A program made the position numbers and the translations under genes. The notes under the pieces were generated by a model. It did no database searches. It was not told where the DNA came from and saw nothing but the letters and a program-made list of their open reading frames with translations. This document shows positions 1 to 10,215 of a stretch of DNA of 64,000 bases, in pieces (position 1 is the stretch's first letter; the number at the start of each line of letters is the position of its first letter). The DNA comes from Bacillus sp. UNC438CL73TsuS30 (GTDB taxonomy: Bacteria; Bacillota; Bacilli; Bacillales; Cytobacillaceae). The stretch covers positions 82,747 through 146,746 of the forward strand of contig NZ_AXVA01000019.1 of assembly GCF_000482325.1 (NCBI RefSeq). The letters are read 5' to 3'.

Positions 1-2
1 GC

Positions 3-1118
3 GATACTTCGATTCATTTTTTTCAAAAAGATGATATTAACCGCTATTCAGATCATTATAATGAAGCGTTGAAAATTGCCTCATTTTTACAAGAAAGTAC
101 ACTATCATTATTAAATAATAAGCTGACAGACTATCAAAGATTTTATGGTGAAATCGAATTGCAAAACCATTACTACAAATTAATGGCGATTTCCCTTTTT
201 GCTGCCACTTTTTTTCTTAGTACCTTACTTGCTCTGTGGATTTCAGGTGGAATTACGAAACCAATCCGCCAGCTTTCGAAGGCGGCAAAAGAAATTTCGA
301 AAGGAAATTTTTCCGGGGAGGATATTAAGGTTTCCACAAATGATGAATTAAAATTATTAACAGAAACGTTTAACCAAATGCGGACGAATATCCGGCAGCT
401 GGTCATTGAAATCAAACAAAAGTCCGAATTGGACAAGCTCTTAAAGGAGCTGGAATTGAAGAGTCTGCAAAATCAAATCAATCCACATTTTCTTTTTAAC
501 ACGTTGAACACCGTTTCTAAAATGGCGTACCTAGAGGACGCAGAAGAGACTTCAAGATTAATTGAAGCGGTTGCGGCCTTGCTCCGTTATAATCTTGGTG
601 ATTTAAACAAGGCATCCACGCTTCGAGATGAGGTTAGAGTGGTGAAAGAGTATTTTTATATCCAGCAAACAAGATTTGGGGAACGGATTCAGTTTAAGAC
701 AGATATTCAAAAGGATTGTTTAGATATTGAAATGCCAAGTTTAATTCTTCAGCCTTTGGTTGAAAACGCATTCATCCATGGAGTGGAGGAATACGAGGAA
801 AATGCGGTGATCAGCTTAAATATTTATCGGCTAGCGGACCGAATTTTCGTGGAAGTGAAGGATAACGGGGGAGGCATGGATGCGGCAACCAAGAAAAAAC
901 TTCAAGACTATGTTCAAGGGATTGAAAAAGAAGAGAACTTTGAGCTGGAAAAATCGACGGGCCATTCGACGGGCATTGGCGTTAAAAATGTAATTAAACG
1001 GCTGCAGTTATTTTATCAGCGAAACGAGATCGTTGAAATTGAATCTGAACTAGAGAAAGGGACAACGTTTAGAATAGTCCTGCCTGATGAAGGGGAAGGT
1101 GGAGGAGAACGTGCTTAG
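3..1118 (+). CDS. Sensor histidine kinase, YesM family (5' partial)
   Basis: C-terminal 371 residues of a membrane sensor kinase; the frame is open to the left edge, so the extracellular sensor domain is mostly missing. Visible in order: one membrane segment (about nt 178-250), a HAMP linker, the His_kinase box with NPHFLFNTL (phospho-accepting His codon at 486-488), and an HATPase domain with N-box [12 protein letters not shown]1 box DNGGGM and G2 box TGIGVKN. It should autophosphorylate in response to an extracytoplasmic ligand and phosphorylate the regulator encoded immediately downstream, which it overlaps by 8 nt. Because the next genes are an MglBAC-type importer, a galactoside signal is a reasonable inference, not shown by the sequence. 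Confidence 0.93.
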   Translation, partial: DTSIHFFQKDDINRYSDHYNEALKIASFLQESTLSLLNNKLTDYQRFYGEIELQNHYYKLMAISLFAATFFLSTLLALWISGGITKPIRQLSKAAKEISKGNFSGEDIKVSTNDELKLLTETFNQMRTNIRQLVIEIKQKSELDKLLKELELKSLQNQINPHFLFNTLNTVSKMAYLEDAEETSRLIEAVAALLRYNLGDLNKASTLRDEVRVVKEYFYIQQTRFGERIQFKTDIQKDCLDIEMPSLILQPLVENAFIHGVEEYEENAVISLNIYRLADRIFVEVKDNGGGMDAATKKKLQDYVQGIEKEENFELEKSTGHSTGIGVKNVIKRLQLFYQRNEIVEIESELEKGTTFRIVLPDEGEGGGERA

Positions 1119-2706
1119 AATTCTACTTGTCGATGATGAAGCCCTTGAGCGGAAGGCAATCGGAAAAATGATTCAAAAAGGCATGGAAGATGTTGAAGTA
1201 ATTGGTGAAGCCCCGAATGGGAGGAAAGCGGTAGAACTGGCCGTCGAACTTAATCCCGACATTATTTTTATGGATATCAAAATGCCGGGAATGGATGGGG
1301 TGCAAGCTGTAAAGGAAATCAAAAAGCTCAACGCGGCCATTAAATTCATCATGGTTTCGGCCTTTAATACGTTTGAATATGCCAAAGAAGTTATGCAGCA
1401 GGGAGTTAAGGAGTATATTCTTAAACCCAGCAGAAAACAGGATATTTTAGACTCCCTCGCGCGGGTTTCCTCTGAAATTCAGGAAGAGCGCAAACAGCAG
1501 GAAGAACAGCAAAGCCTGCGGGAAAGCCTAAACCGTGCGGTAACCCTCGCACAAAAAGAATGGGTCTCTTCCCTTATTATTAACCAAGTTCAGGACATCA
1601 CCTTTGAAGAATGGGGACAATTGTTAGGTGTGGAAATTACCACCGGCTATATCATGCTTTTCTCTCTAAAGCCCAAGGACCAAAGGGAATTTACTGCTAA
1701 GGAGAAACAAAATTGGTACAACTGGTTGAAGGAGGCCCTGCATTCTGTCGTAAAAAAGCAAGAAATCATGATTGGCCCATTAATAGAATTACAAGTGCCT
1801 GTATTGTTTCTTTGGAAAAAATCGAACGAGAAATTGCTGTTTAAATCGCTATCACAGTATATAATTGAAAGTTTATTGACCCTTTTTCAAAAAGAGTCCC
1901 TTCATGCAGAGTTACGGATTGGCGTTGGCCACCCTTACCTTCATGCCTATGAACTCAATAAATCCTATCATGAGGCTGTGATGGCATTAAACCACCTCAT
2001 GAAAAATCCAAACCAAAAGTATTTAATCGGGGTAAAACAAGCTGAACGAGAAGAAAATTCAACCATTGCTTCAGAAATCCTTGAGATGGAGAAGAAATTA
2101 TTAGAAGCGGTTCGTCAAGGCGATGTGAATAAGGTATTATTTCTCTTTGATTCCTTTATTACCAAACACCAGTCGAACTCAAAGATAGAGGCTGCTGTTG
2201 TAAAAAAATCATTTGATGAGCTCTTTATATTGATTTCCCGTATGCTGCATGATCTAGGTGTGAATTTGGAACGAACTCCTGTGGTTCATCAGACAGAGGA
2301 TGTTGCTGAGATGCTTGAAGCCGGAAAAGCACACCTTATATCCATTGTCCAATCCGTGCAGCAATGGCGGACCAATCATGCGAAAGGAATGCTGCAAAAA
2401 GCAAAGGATTATATTGAAACGAATTTTGCCGATACAATTACATTAGAATCTGTTGCAGAGTATGTCGAGCTAAGTCCGTTTTATTTTAGCAAATTGTTTA
2501 AGGACCGGTTTGGGATGACGTTTATCGATTATTTAACAGAAATTAGGATTAAAGAGGCAAAGGCCTTAATGGAGGATCCTGGGAAAAGCTTGAAGGAGAT
2601 TTGTTATTCCGTTGGCTACAAGGATCCCAATTATTTTAGCCGTGTGTTTAAAAAGCTGACAGGCTCATCACCATCAGAATTCCGCAAGGTGGTAATAAAA
2701 GAATAA
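1111..2706 (+). CDS. Response regulator, YesN type (REC + AraC HTH)
   Basis: 531-residue regulator. The receiver domain begins LLVDDE and has its phosphorylatable Asp at about residue 55 (MDIKMPG) and the conserved Lys in ILKPS. A long middle region separates it from a C-terminal AraC-type double HTH ([18 protein letters not shown] and [20 protein letters not shown]). I chose the GTG at 1111 rather than the ATG at 1087, because a GGTGGAGGAG ribosome site lies at 1099-1108 and the receiver domain begins directly after the GTG. It overlaps the kinase stop, so the pair is translationally coupled. The likely target is the mglBAC operon starting 200 nt downstream. A terminator follows. Confidence 0.93.
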   Translation: MLRILLVDDEALERKAIGKMIQKGMEDVEVIGEAPNGRKAVELAVELNPDIIFMDIKMPGMDGVQAVKEIKKLNAAIKFIMVSAFNTFEYAKEVMQQGVKEYILKPSRKQDILDSLARVSSEIQEERKQQEEQQSLRESLNRAVTLAQKEWVSSLIINQVQDITFEEWGQLLGVEITTGYIMLFSLKPKDQREFTAKEKQNWYNWLKEALHSVVKKQEIMIGPLIELQVPVLFLWKKSNEKLLFKSLSQYIIESLLTLFQKESLHAELRIGVGHPYLHAYELNKSYHEAVMALNHLMKNPNQKYLIGVKQAEREENSTIASEILEMEKKLLEAVRQGDVNKVLFLFDSFITKHQSNSKIEAAVVKKSFDELFILISRMLHDLGVNLERTPVVHQTEDVAEMLEAGKAHLISIVQSVQQWRTNHAKGMLQKAKDYIETNFADTITLESVAEYVELSPFYFSKLFKDRFGMTFIDYLTEIRIKEAKALMEDPGKSLKEICYSVGYKDPNYFSRVFKKLTGSSPSEFRKVVIKE

Positions 2707-2714
2707 TAGCTTAT

Positions 2715-2743
2715 AAGACCAAATCGGATTTGGTCTTATTTTT
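2715..2743 (+). terminator. Rho-independent terminator of the two-component operon
   Basis: Inverted repeat AAGACCAAATC / GGATTTGGTCTT followed by a T-rich run. It separates the two-component operon from the mgl operon. Confidence 0.85.
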
Positions 2744-2810
2744 ATGGAGAAATTCCCGAAAAACAAAATAGTCTAGATAATCACAAATTAGTGCTATTGT
2801 TTTGAACTAT

Positions 2811-2875
2811 TTGAAAAATAAGCCCCATGCTACCATAAATGTAAGGGTTTACATCAAATGCTGAAACCGGTTCCA
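2811..2875 (+). promoter_or_regulatory. Putative mgl promoter with cre-like operator
   Basis: TTGAAA (2811-2816), a 17-nt spacer and CATAAA (2834-2839) form a plausible SigA promoter. TGAAACCGGTTCCA at 2862-2875 fits a catabolite-responsive element (TG-N-AA-N-CG core with terminal CA), placed just after the expected start of transcription. CcpA repression of this sugar operon is inferred. Confidence 0.45.
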
Positions 2876-2904
2876 ATAACTTAATCATAAAGGAGATTGA
2901 TTCG

Positions 2905-3963
2905 ATGTTTAATAAGAAAAAAGGCCTCATCCTTTCATTAACGGTTGCTTCTAGTATTCTTCTAGCTACGGGCTGCAGCAGCTCAACCTCTGGAAATTCT
3001 GCAAGCGGCAAGGACGGTGACCTGCCAGCTGTAGGTGCTACGATTTATAAGTTTGACGATAACTTCATGTCCTATGTACGCCGTTCAATGGAAGACTCGG
3101 CAAAAGGCAATGTGAAATTAATGTTGAATGACTCTCAAAATGACCAATCCAAACAAATTGAGCAAGTGGATACACTGATTGCAAAAGGCGCAAAATCACT
3201 GGCTATTAATCTAGTCGATCCAAAAGCGGCTCAAACGATTATCGATAAAGCGAAACCGAAAAACATCCCAGTTATCTTCTTTAACAAAGAGCCGGATGCG
3301 GCTGTATTGAAGGGCTACGATAAAGCTTACTATGTTGGTACAACTTCATCTGAATCAGGTGTCCTTCAAGGTGAATTAATTGCCAAGGCTTGGGAAGCAA
3401 ACAAAGATAAATGGGACAAAAACCATGATGGAAAACTTCAATACGTACTATTAAAAGGTGAGCCAGGGCACCCGGATGCAGAGGCGCGTACGAAATATGC
3501 GGTTGATACGATCAAAGAAAAAGGCATTCAGGTAGAACAGTTAGCGTTAGATACCGCCATGTGGGATGCAACAAAAGCGACAGAGAAAATGGATGCTTGG
3601 TTAGCAAAATACAGCGACAAAATTGAATTTGTTATTGCTAACAACGACGGCATGGCCTTAGGTGCGATTGCTTCTCTTGAAAAAGCAGGATACTTCACTG
3701 GAGACAAATTCATGCCGGTTGTAGGGGTTGACGCGATTCCGGAAGCACTTGAAATGATTGAAAAAGGCAAAATGGTTGGAACCATCTTGAATGATGCGAA
3801 AAACCAAGGAAAAGCTACGATTGACCTAGCTGCAAATGCTGCAAAAGGCAAGGATGTTTTAGACGGAACTCAGTGGAAGCTGGACGATGCAAAAGCAGTT
3901 CGTGTACCTTACGTGCAAATCACTAAGGATAACATCCAAGAAGGTAAAGACGCTTATAAGTAA
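2905..3963 (+). CDS. mglB: Galactose/methylgalactoside-binding lipoprotein MglB
   Basis: 352-residue periplasmic-binding-protein-like lipoprotein of a sugar ABC importer. The signal peptide ends in lipobox LLATGC, so the mature protein is anchored to the outer face of the membrane. The mature part is the ribose/galactose-binding fold (Peripla_BP_4), and a calcium-binding loop typical of the glucose/galactose-binding protein is visible as DKNHDGKLQ near residue 172. Phrases such as [21 protein letters not shown] and [13 protein letters not shown] match MglB. It is followed by the ATPase and permease, with a structured repeat in between that may allow extra binding protein. Ribosome site AAAGGAGATTG lies ahead of the ATG. 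Confidence 0.92.
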   Translation: MFNKKKGLILSLTVASSILLATGCSSSTSGNSASGKDGDLPAVGATIYKFDDNFMSYVRRSMEDSAKGNVKLMLNDSQNDQSKQIEQVDTLIAKGAKSLAINLVDPKAAQTIIDKAKPKNIPVIFFNKEPDAAVLKGYDKAYYVGTTSSESGVLQGELIAKAWEANKDKWDKNHDGKLQYVLLKGEPGHPDAEARTKYAVDTIKEKGIQVEQLALDTAMWDATKATEKMDAWLAKYSDKIEFVIANNDGMALGAIASLEKAGYFTGDKFMPVVGVDAIPEALEMIEKGKMVGTILNDAKNQGKATIDLAANAAKGKDVLDGTQWKLDDAKAVRVPYVQITKDNIQEGKDAYK

Positions 3964-4002
3964 GCTTTTACTAAACAATAGTTTCATAGAGACAGCGCCT
4001 AA

Positions 4003-4111
4003 GTCCAGCACCTTGAGTTGATCGCAAGGGGCATGGCGCTCCTCGAACGAAGGAAAAGATCATGCTTTTCCTTCGTTCGGGGTTAGGCTTCCGTTGTTAG
4101 CGAAGCTGGAC
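4003..4111. repeat. Structured intergenic repeat between mglB and mglA
   Basis: A 109-nt element bounded by GTCCAGC (4003-4009) and its complement GCTGGAC (4105-4111). It contains a perfect 15-bp stem (CGAACGAAGGAAAAG 4044-4058 with 4065-4079) around a 6-nt loop. The layout resembles the bcr-like dispersed repeats of Bacillus genomes. Only this copy is in the window. As RNA it could block 3' exonucleases and raise mglB mRNA over mglA/mglC. Confidence 0.7.
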
Positions 4112-4170
4112 ACTTTTTCATCCTAATATATTCCTGATCGAAGTTTCACCTTACGCGAGGAGGTTCGCTC

Positions 4171-5676
4171 ATGTCAGAATCAAGTACTACTAATCTACTT
4201 GAAATGCTAAATATAACAAAAAGATTCCCAGGAGTTATCGCACTGCAAGATGTTTCGTTAAAAGTAAAAGCGGGATCCGTTCATGCCTTGATGGGTGAAA
4301 ATGGTGCTGGAAAGTCGACGTTGATGAAATGCCTATTCGGGATTTATTCCATGGACGAAGGCAAGATTGTTTTTGACGGAAAAGAAGTAGCATTTGCAAA
4401 TTCCAAGCAAGCACTTGAAAACGGAGTTTCCATGGTTCACCAGGAGCTCAATCAAGTCCGTCAGCAAAATCTCATGGATAATATCTGGCTCGGCCGCTAT
4501 CCGAAAAAAGGTTTTTTCATTGATGAGAAAAAAATGTATGACGATACTGTCGCTATTTTTAAAAGTCTTGATATTAATCTTGATCCGCGCAGCAAGGTAA
4601 GTACTTTATCTGTTTCCGAAATGCAAATGGTGGAAATTGCAAAAGCAGTCTCCTACCATTCTAAGATCATTGTGATGGATGAACCGACATCATCCCTAAC
4701 AGAGAATGAAGTAAATCATTTGTTTAAAATCATTAAGAAACTGCAAAGCGAAAATGTGGCGATCATTTATATTTCACACAAAATGGAAGAGATTTTAAAA
4801 ATTTCTGATGAAGTAACGATCATGCGTGATGGACAGTACATCGCAACAAAGAGTGCGCAGGACTTAACTACCGACGAAATTATCAAGCTAATGGTTGGAC
4901 GAGATCTTTCACAGCGCTTCCCTACAAAAATCAATCAGCCAGGGGAAGTCATCCTAAAGGTGTCCGATTTAACAGCGGAAGCAGAAGGTTCTTTTTCGAA
5001 TGTGGATTTTGAACTTCGAAAAGGCGAAATCTTAGGAATTGCCGGCTTAGTGGGTTCGAAGCGAACAGAAGTGGTGGAATCGTTATTTGGAATGAGGTCA
5101 CTAAAATCCGGGACGATTGAAGTCAATGGCAAAGTGATTCAAAATCCGACTCCGCAGCATGCCATTAAAAATGGTTTTGCCCTTGTTACCGAGGAACGAA
5201 GGACAACGGGAATCTATCCAGAGCTGAGTATCAGCTTTAACTCTATCATTTCAAATCTGAAGCAATATAAGACAAATGGATTGTTCTTATCTGATAAAGG
5301 GGTTTTTGATGATACCAAATGGGTGATTGACTCGATGAAAGTAAAGACACCTTCGCAAAAGACCTCCATTGGTAGTTTATCTGGCGGGAATCAGCAGAAG
5401 GTGATCATTGGCCGCTGGTTGTTAACCAAACCCAATATTCTATTACTAGATGAACCAACACGGGGGATTGACGTAGGGGCGAAGTTCGAAATCTATCAAT
5501 TAATCAACCAATTAGCCGCTGAAGGAAAAGGAATCATTATGATTTCATCTGAAATGCCTGAGCTTTTAGGGACTACTGATCGCATTTTAGTCATGAGTAA
5601 TGGAAGAGCAGCTGGAATCGTGGAAACGGCCACAACGTCGCAAGAAGAAATCATGCGATTAGCAGCTTTGTATTAG
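4171..5676 (+). CDS. mglA: Galactose/methylgalactoside import ATPase MglA
   Basis: 501 residues with two tandem ABC domains, as in sugar ATPases of the CUT2 class (MglA/RbsA/AraG). Domain 1 has Walker [10 protein letters not shown], signature LSVSEMQ and Walker [12 protein letters not shown]. Domain 2 has the degenerate P-loop usual for this class (GLVGSKRTE), with signature LSGGNQQK and Walker [12 protein letters not shown]. It powers import through MglC of sugar delivered by MglB. Ribosome site GAGGAGG lies just ahead of the ATG. The gene runs directly into mglC with 12 nt between stop and start. Confidence 0.95.
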   Translation: MSESSTTNLLEMLNITKRFPGVIALQDVSLKVKAGSVHALMGENGAGKSTLMKCLFGIYSMDEGKIVFDGKEVAFANSKQALENGVSMVHQELNQVRQQNLMDNIWLGRYPKKGFFIDEKKMYDDTVAIFKSLDINLDPRSKVSTLSVSEMQMVEIAKAVSYHSKIIVMDEPTSSLTENEVNHLFKIIKKLQSENVAIIYISHKMEEILKISDEVTIMRDGQYIATKSAQDLTTDEIIKLMVGRDLSQRFPTKINQPGEVILKVSDLTAEAEGSFSNVDFELRKGEILGIAGLVGSKRTEVVESLFGMRSLKSGTIEVNGKVIQNPTPQHAIKNGFALVTEERRTTGIYPELSISFNSIISNLKQYKTNGLFLSDKGVFDDTKWVIDSMKVKTPSQKTSIGSLSGGNQQKVIIGRWLLTKPNILLLDEPTRGIDVGAKFEIYQLINQLAAEGKGIIMISSEMPELLGTTDRILVMSNGRAAGIVETATTSQEEIMRLAALY

Positions 5677-5688
5677 GAGGAGATGCAA

Positions 5689-6711
5689 ATGAATAATCAA
5701 GTTTCACAAAAAACTACTATCTCTAAATGGCTCTTTAATAATGTAATCTATGTGTTTTTAATTCTATTAGTCGTGGGAATTGTCATTGCTTCTCCGGACT
5801 TTTTATCCGTTACGAACTTAATCAATATATTAAGTCAATCATCTTCTCGGATCATTATTGCCCTTGGGATGGCTGGGATTTTGATTACTGCGGGTACAGA
5901 CTTGTCGGCTGGACGGATGGTCGGACTTGCAGCAGTTGTGTCTGCATCTCTTTTACAGGCATCTGACTATGCGTATAAAATGTACCCTCATCTTCATGAA
6001 TTGCCGCTTTTTGTACCAATTTTAATTGCAATGGCCATCACGGGACTTATTGGAGTACTAAATGGTGTGATTGTTTCTAAATTCCATGTTCCTCCGTTCA
6101 TTGCCACTTTAGGGATGATGATTGGTGTTTACGGAATCACTTCCATCTATTTCGACCGCCCTCCGTACGGGGCGCAGCCAATCGGTGGATTAAGTCAAAA
6201 ATTTACTACTTTCGCGCAGCGGGGAATTCCTATTGGACAATACGAGATTCCTAATCTAGTGCTTTATGCGATTATTGTTACGGCTATCATTTGGGTAGTT
6301 TGGAATAAAACGACACTTGGTAAAAACATGTACGCAATCGGTGGAAATCCAGAAGCTGCAAAGGTATCTGGGGTAAACGTTGCCAGAAATATTATTATTA
6401 TCTATATGATTGCCGGTATTTTGTACGGTTTCTCTGGAACACTTGAAGCGGGCCGTGTCGGCAGTGCCACCAACAATACTGGTAATATGTATGAGCTGGA
6501 TGCAATCGCAGCCTGCGTTGTCGGCGGGGTGTCCTTATCTGGCGGAATCGGAACCGTACCTGGCGTGATCACCGGAGTACTGATTTTCCAAATCATCAAC
6601 TACGGCCTAGCCTTCCTCGGCGTAAGCCCATACATCCAATTCATCGTCAAAGGCGCCATCATCATCGTCGCAGTAGCCTTCGACATGCGCAAACACGCAA
6701 AGAAAAAATAA
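5689..6711 (+). CDS. mglC: Galactose/methylgalactoside ABC permease MglC
   Basis: 340-residue multi-span membrane protein of the BPD_transp_2 family (RbsC/MglC). Family phrases include AGTDLSAGRMVGL, ATLGMMIGVYG and GGNPEAAKVSGVNV. The ATG at 5689 is preferred over that at 5683, because the AGGAGG at 5675-5680 is 8 nt from the former and only 2 nt from the latter. The last 36 codons (6601-6708) hold 23 C-ending and no T-ending codons, whereas the first 36 hold 5 and 16. The stop codon TAA is the first three bases of a 13-bp tandem repeat. Confidence 0.94.
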   Translation: MNNQVSQKTTISKWLFNNVIYVFLILLVVGIVIASPDFLSVTNLINILSQSSSRIIIALGMAGILITAGTDLSAGRMVGLAAVVSASLLQASDYAYKMYPHLHELPLFVPILIAMAITGLIGVLNGVIVSKFHVPPFIATLGMMIGVYGITSIYFDRPPYGAQPIGGLSQKFTTFAQRGIPIGQYEIPNLVLYAIIVTAIIWVVWNKTTLGKNMYAIGGNPEAAKVSGVNVARNIIIIYMIAGILYGFSGTLEAGRVGSATNNTGNMYELDAIAACVVGGVSLSGGIGTVPGVITGVLIFQIINYGLAFLGVSPYIQFIVKGAIIIVAVAFDMRKHAKKK

Positions 6712-6747
6712 TACGGAGCCTTAATACGGAGCCTTAATACGGTGCCT
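6709..6747. repeat. Three tandem 13-bp units at the mglC stop
   Basis: TAATACGGAGCCT (6709-6721), TAATACGGAGCCT (6722-6734) and TAATACGGTGCCT (6735-6747). The third unit runs into the GGTGCC head of the palindromic repeat at 6741. Confidence 0.95.
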
Positions 6748-6796
6748 GACACCGTTCGTGGACTTTTACCTTGATTTGTCCACGTGTGACGGACAC
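6741..6796. repeat. Palindromic intergenic repeat, copy A
   Basis: Head GGTGCCTGACACC, then GTTCGTGGAC, then a GTCCACG complement and a GGACA tail. It is one of five related copies in the window (others near 15959, 18844, 41417 and 50050). Confidence 0.8.
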
Positions 6797-6824
6797 ATCT
6801 GAAACGAATACAATATTGATCACA

Positions 6825-6858
6825 AAGTCTGGCTCTTGGTTGAGCCGGGCTTTTTTTA
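6825..6858 (+). terminator. Rho-independent terminator of the mgl operon
   Basis: Stem AAGTCTGGCTC / GAGCCGGGCTT with a 6-nt loop and a long T run. Together with copy A it fills the gap before the next operon; the short open frame crossing here is not considered a gene. Confidence 0.85.
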
Positions 6859-6899
6859 TTTTTTTTCGAATCCCTCTTTTCTTTTGGAAGCAGATGGAA

Positions 6900-6917
6900 T
6901 ATAATACAACTGTATTA
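6900..6917 (+). promoter_or_regulatory. -10 box overlapped by a palindromic GntR operator
   Basis: TATAAT at 6900-6905 overlaps the perfect palindrome TAATACA-AC-TGTATTA (6902-6917). Placement in front of a GntR gene suggests autorepression, as known for YtrA. The -35 box is weak. Confidence 0.55.
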
Positions 6918-6954
6918 CGAATAATAGTACACTTAGTACAGATGGGGGGTCTTT

Positions 6955-7344
6955 ATGTTTGAGCTTGATATTCGAAGCCGTAAGCCCATTTATGAACAGC
7001 TTGTCGACAAAATGAAGGAATTGATTATGAATGAGGTGGTCAAAGCAGATGAGCAGCTGCCATCGGTCCGGGCGCTTGCCACTGAACTATCCATCAATCC
7101 CAATACCATCCAGAAGGCTTATCGGGAACTTGAGACCCAAGGATTTATCTACTCCATAAAAGGCAAAGGCAGCTTTGTCAGTCCGAACAACCAGGTGAAG
7201 GACAATGAGAAAATCACTGAGGTTAAAAAGGAGCTAGAGAAGCTAATCATAGAGGCACTATACCTGGGAATCCAGGCAAAAGAAATCATCGAATTAATCG
7301 AAGTCGTAGACGCTTCAAAAGGGGGAGGCGAAAGCAATGATTGA
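6955..7344 (+). CDS. GntR-family regulator, YtrA subfamily
   Basis: 129 residues: an N-terminal winged HTH (PIYEQLVDKMKELIMNE..LPSVRALATELSINPNTIQKAYRELE) and a short helical tail instead of a large ligand domain, which defines the YtrA subfamily. Such proteins repress adjacent ABC transporter operons and often respond to cell-wall antibiotics. Start ATG follows GATGGGGGG. The stop overlaps the next ATG. A palindrome over the -10 box ahead of the gene is the probable operator. Confidence 0.92.
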   Translation: MFELDIRSRKPIYEQLVDKMKELIMNEVVKADEQLPSVRALATELSINPNTIQKAYRELETQGFIYSIKGKGSFVSPNNQVKDNEKITEVKKELEKLIIEALYLGIQAKEIIELIEVVDASKGGGESND

Positions 7345-8236
7345 AATGAACAAGGTCAGCAAAACATTTGATCGCTTTAAAGCAATAGACCAAGTAAATC
7401 TTTCCATCCAAAAAGGATCGATTTACGGATTAATCGGATCTAATGGGGCTGGGAAAACAACCTTAATCAAGCTGCTTGCTGGTATTTACCGCCAAGAGTC
7501 AGGCAGAATTACGGTGGAGGGCCAACCAGTATTTGAAAACATCAGCCTGAAACAGAAAGTTTTTTATATACCAGATCAGCCGTATTTTTTATCCCATTAT
7601 ACAACCAAGCAAATGGCCCGTTTTTATAAAAACATCTATCCAACCTGGAGTGAGGAGCGTTTTTATAAACTGGCTGAGCTGTTTGAAGTCAACCTTTCCA
7701 AGAAAATCCACACGTTTTCAAAAGGCTGGCAAAGGCAAATTGCTTTCATTCTGGCCCTTTCTTCGAATCCTGAAATTCTCATTCTAGACGAACCGATGGA
7801 TGGACTGGATCCAGTTGTGAGGAAAAAAGTGAAGAATCTGCTAATTAATGATGTGGCCGAACGGGAAATGACGATCTTGATTTCATCTCATAATTTGCGT
7901 GAAATTGAGGATATTTGCGACCATATCGGAATCATCCATAAGGGAAAGCTCATCATACAAAAAGAATTGGATGATTTAAAGGCGAATGTTCAAAAAGTTC
8001 AGGTTGCTTATAAGGATGGACTTCCAAAACAGTTGCTGAAAAATCTGGACCTGCTCCATCAAGAAAAACGGGGCAGCATCTACCTGTTCATTATTAGAGG
8101 CGACGAGGATCAAATCGCAAAACAAGTCCGCCAGACGAATCCGGTCATTTTTGACTTGCTGCCGCTCACTCTCGAAGAAATTTTTATTTACGAAATGGGG
8201 GATATCGGCTATGCCATCAAAAATGTCATTGTTTAA
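7337..8236 (+). CDS. ABC transporter ATP-binding protein
   Basis: 299-residue single ABC domain: Walker A GSNGAGKTT, signature FSKGWQRQ (variant of LSGGQ), Walker B ILILDEPMDGLD and switch His in ISSHNL. The C-terminal extension is typical of exporter-type ATPases of the YtrB group. It overlaps the regulator by 8 nt and the membrane protein gene by 26 nt, so the three are one translational unit. Substrate unknown; antibiotic or lipid-linked intermediates would fit the regulator class. Confidence 0.93.
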   Translation: MIEMNKVSKTFDRFKAIDQVNLSIQKGSIYGLIGSNGAGKTTLIKLLAGIYRQESGRITVEGQPVFENISLKQKVFYIPDQPYFLSHYTTKQMARFYKNIYPTWSEERFYKLAELFEVNLSKKIHTFSKGWQRQIAFILALSSNPEILILDEPMDGLDPVVRKKVKNLLINDVAEREMTILISSHNLREIEDICDHIGIIHKGKLIIQKELDDLKANVQKVQVAYKDGLPKQLLKNLDLLHQEKRGSIYLFIIRGDEDQIAKQVRQTNPVIFDLLPLTLEEIFIYEMGDIGYAIKNVIV

Positions 8237-10184
8237 TAGAGAACTAATCATGCAGATTGGCAGGGGTACGGGCTGGATTTCCATCGTTTATTTTTTTGGA
8301 CTGTTGTTTGCACTGCCGCTGCAGCTGATCATGAGGTATTCTTCGGAAGAAAATAGGGCCTTTTACATGAAGCCTGAAAACCTTTTTCAATTTTATTATG
8401 ATATTCAAATTACCTTAATGATTACAGTTCCTATTTTGCTGGCGGTGTTTTTATTCCGTTTTTTACATGTAAAACAGGCTTCAGACCTGATGCATAGTAT
8501 CCCGCTTAAAAGAGATAAAATTTTCCATCATTATGCGCTCAGTGGAATCATCCTTTTGGTTTTACCGGTTGCGATAACAACGATTTTGCTATTAATCATT
8601 CGGATCAATCTTGATATTACGGCGATTTATAGCAAAACCGATATTCTTATTTGGGCAGGAACCACGATTTTATTTGACCTGCTGTTGTATATAGCAGGTG
8701 TCTTTATTGCAATGATGACTGGAATTTCGGCGGTTCAGGCAGTGCTCACCTATGTATTTGTCCTGTTCCCTGTAGGAATAACAGTATTGGTTTGCTCTAA
8801 TTTAAAAATATTATTATATGGTTTTCCAAGCGATTATCTTTTGAATCGGGACTTGGAAAAGATGTCACCGATTACGACGGCGATCACCCTTAATAATGCC
8901 GATTTAAAATGGGAGTATGTTGTTATTTATTTGCTTTTATCGGTGGTCCTTTATGGTCTTGCATTGTTTTTTTATAAAAAAAGAAAATTGGAAACAGTTT
9001 CCGAAGCGATTGCGATTGTCCGCTTACGTTCGGTTTTCAAATATGGTGTAACGATTTGCGTTATGTTCCTAGGCGGAGTGTATTTTAGTGAAGTACAAAT
9101 TGCTAATACCGGCTGGATTATTTTTGGATATGTGATTGGGGCAGTAATCGGCTATTTTATTGCGGAAATGGTTCTGCAAAAAACATGGCGCGTGTTCAGC
9201 CTAAGCCGATTAAAGGGTTTGGTTGTTTTTTCAGCCATATTCGCAGTGTTAATCCTTGGGGTTAAGACACTAGGAGTCTATGAAAAACGAGTACCGAACC
9301 AAATGGAAATTCAAAACGTTTTAATTACGGATAACCCATACCTTTTTAAGAGTCAATATTCATCAACTGAAGAATATCGTGTACCAGAACCATTGAAAGA
9401 AGAAGCAAATATTGAGGCGGTTCGAAAGCTCCATAAGCAAATTATTGCGAATGAGAAGCTAAATAAGGGGCATATCTCTGAGCAGACACAGGATTTGTTT
9501 TTACGATATAAATTGAAAAACGGAAGATATGTAACTCGAGAATACAGGGTGGATAAGCGTCTTTACGCGGATTTATTTAAAACGATTAATGAATCGAAGG
9601 AATATAAACTTGCTACGAATGAGATTTTTAAAATCAATGTGAATCAAATCAGATCGATTCGTATTAGTACGAATGGACCGGTTGGCAAAGAGGCCGCTTT
9701 TGCCGATCCAATCGAGATAAAAGAGGCTATTTCACTCTTACGGTCCGATATATTAGCGGAATCCTATGAGGACAATCTTTATTACCAGGACCGAGGTTCC
9801 GGGATTGAAGTGGATATGGGAAGAGGCAGAAATATCTATCTTACTTTAAGACCGTCCTTTGTAAATTTTACAGAGTGGTTAAAGAAACAGAAACAGCTGG
9901 AAAGGGTGACTATTACACACAAGGATATTTCAAAAATCCTGGTCGTAAAGAAGGATTACTCAAATGCATTTGATTCAGAGGAACCAATTCCACAGTTGGA
10001 AAAGGATAAAAATTCGCTAAAAAGCACAAACAAGCAGCAAATTGAACTTGCACTGCAAAGGGCGGGAAGTCATCCCAAAAAGGATTATACTGTCGTTTTT
10101 TACTATAAGAGGGGTAACTATAAAGAGGTTTTATTTTTCGATGAAGCACATGTGCCGGATTTTGTAAAAGAACATTTCAGATAA
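8211..10184 (+). CDS. Large ABC permease-like membrane protein
   Basis: 657 residues. The N-terminal half has about eight hydrophobic spans (nt 8270-9270); the C-terminal ~300 residues are hydrophilic and follow the last span, so they may be extracytoplasmic. It resembles the Bacillus YtrC/YtrD-like permeases with a C-terminal domain of unknown function (possibly DUF6449). I chose the ATG at 8211, preceded by GGGGGAT at 8197-8203; the frame is open further upstream inside the ATPase gene, but no ribosome site supports an earlier start. It forms the membrane part for the ATPase upstream. Function otherwise unknown. Confidence 0.82.
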   Translation: MPSKMSLFNRELIMQIGRGTGWISIVYFFGLLFALPLQLIMRYSSEENRAFYMKPENLFQFYYDIQITLMITVPILLAVFLFRFLHVKQASDLMHSIPLKRDKIFHHYALSGIILLVLPVAITTILLLIIRINLDITAIYSKTDILIWAGTTILFDLLLYIAGVFIAMMTGISAVQAVLTYVFVLFPVGITVLVCSNLKILLYGFPSDYLLNRDLEKMSPITTAITLNNADLKWEYVVIYLLLSVVLYGLALFFYKKRKLETVSEAIAIVRLRSVFKYGVTICVMFLGGVYFSEVQIANTGWIIFGYVIGAVIGYFIAEMVLQKTWRVFSLSRLKGLVVFSAIFAVLILGVKTLGVYEKRVPNQMEIQNVLITDNPYLFKSQYSSTEEYRVPEPLKEEANIEAVRKLHKQIIANEKLNKGHISEQTQDLFLRYKLKNGRYVTREYRVDKRLYADLFKTINESKEYKLATNEIFKINVNQIRSIRISTNGPVGKEAAFADPIEIKEAISLLRSDILAESYEDNLYYQDRGSGIEVDMGRGRNIYLTLRPSFVNFTEWLKKQKQLERVTITHKDISKILVVKKDYSNAFDSEEPIPQLEKDKNSLKSTNKQQIELALQRAGSHPKKDYTVVFYYKRGNYKEVLFFDEAHVPDFVKEHFR

Positions 10185-10215
10185 TGGTGGTTTTTCTCAT
10201 AAAGGGGGTAGATTC

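Noticed and set aside
3964..4002. Terminator directly after mglB
   Set aside because: No hairpin with T run here; the only strong stem belongs to the 4003-4111 repeat and lacks an immediate T tract.
6771..6962. 63-codon open frame between mgl and the first GntR operon
   Set aside because: It crosses a strong terminator and the palindromic operator, has no ribosome site, and its translation resembles nothing.
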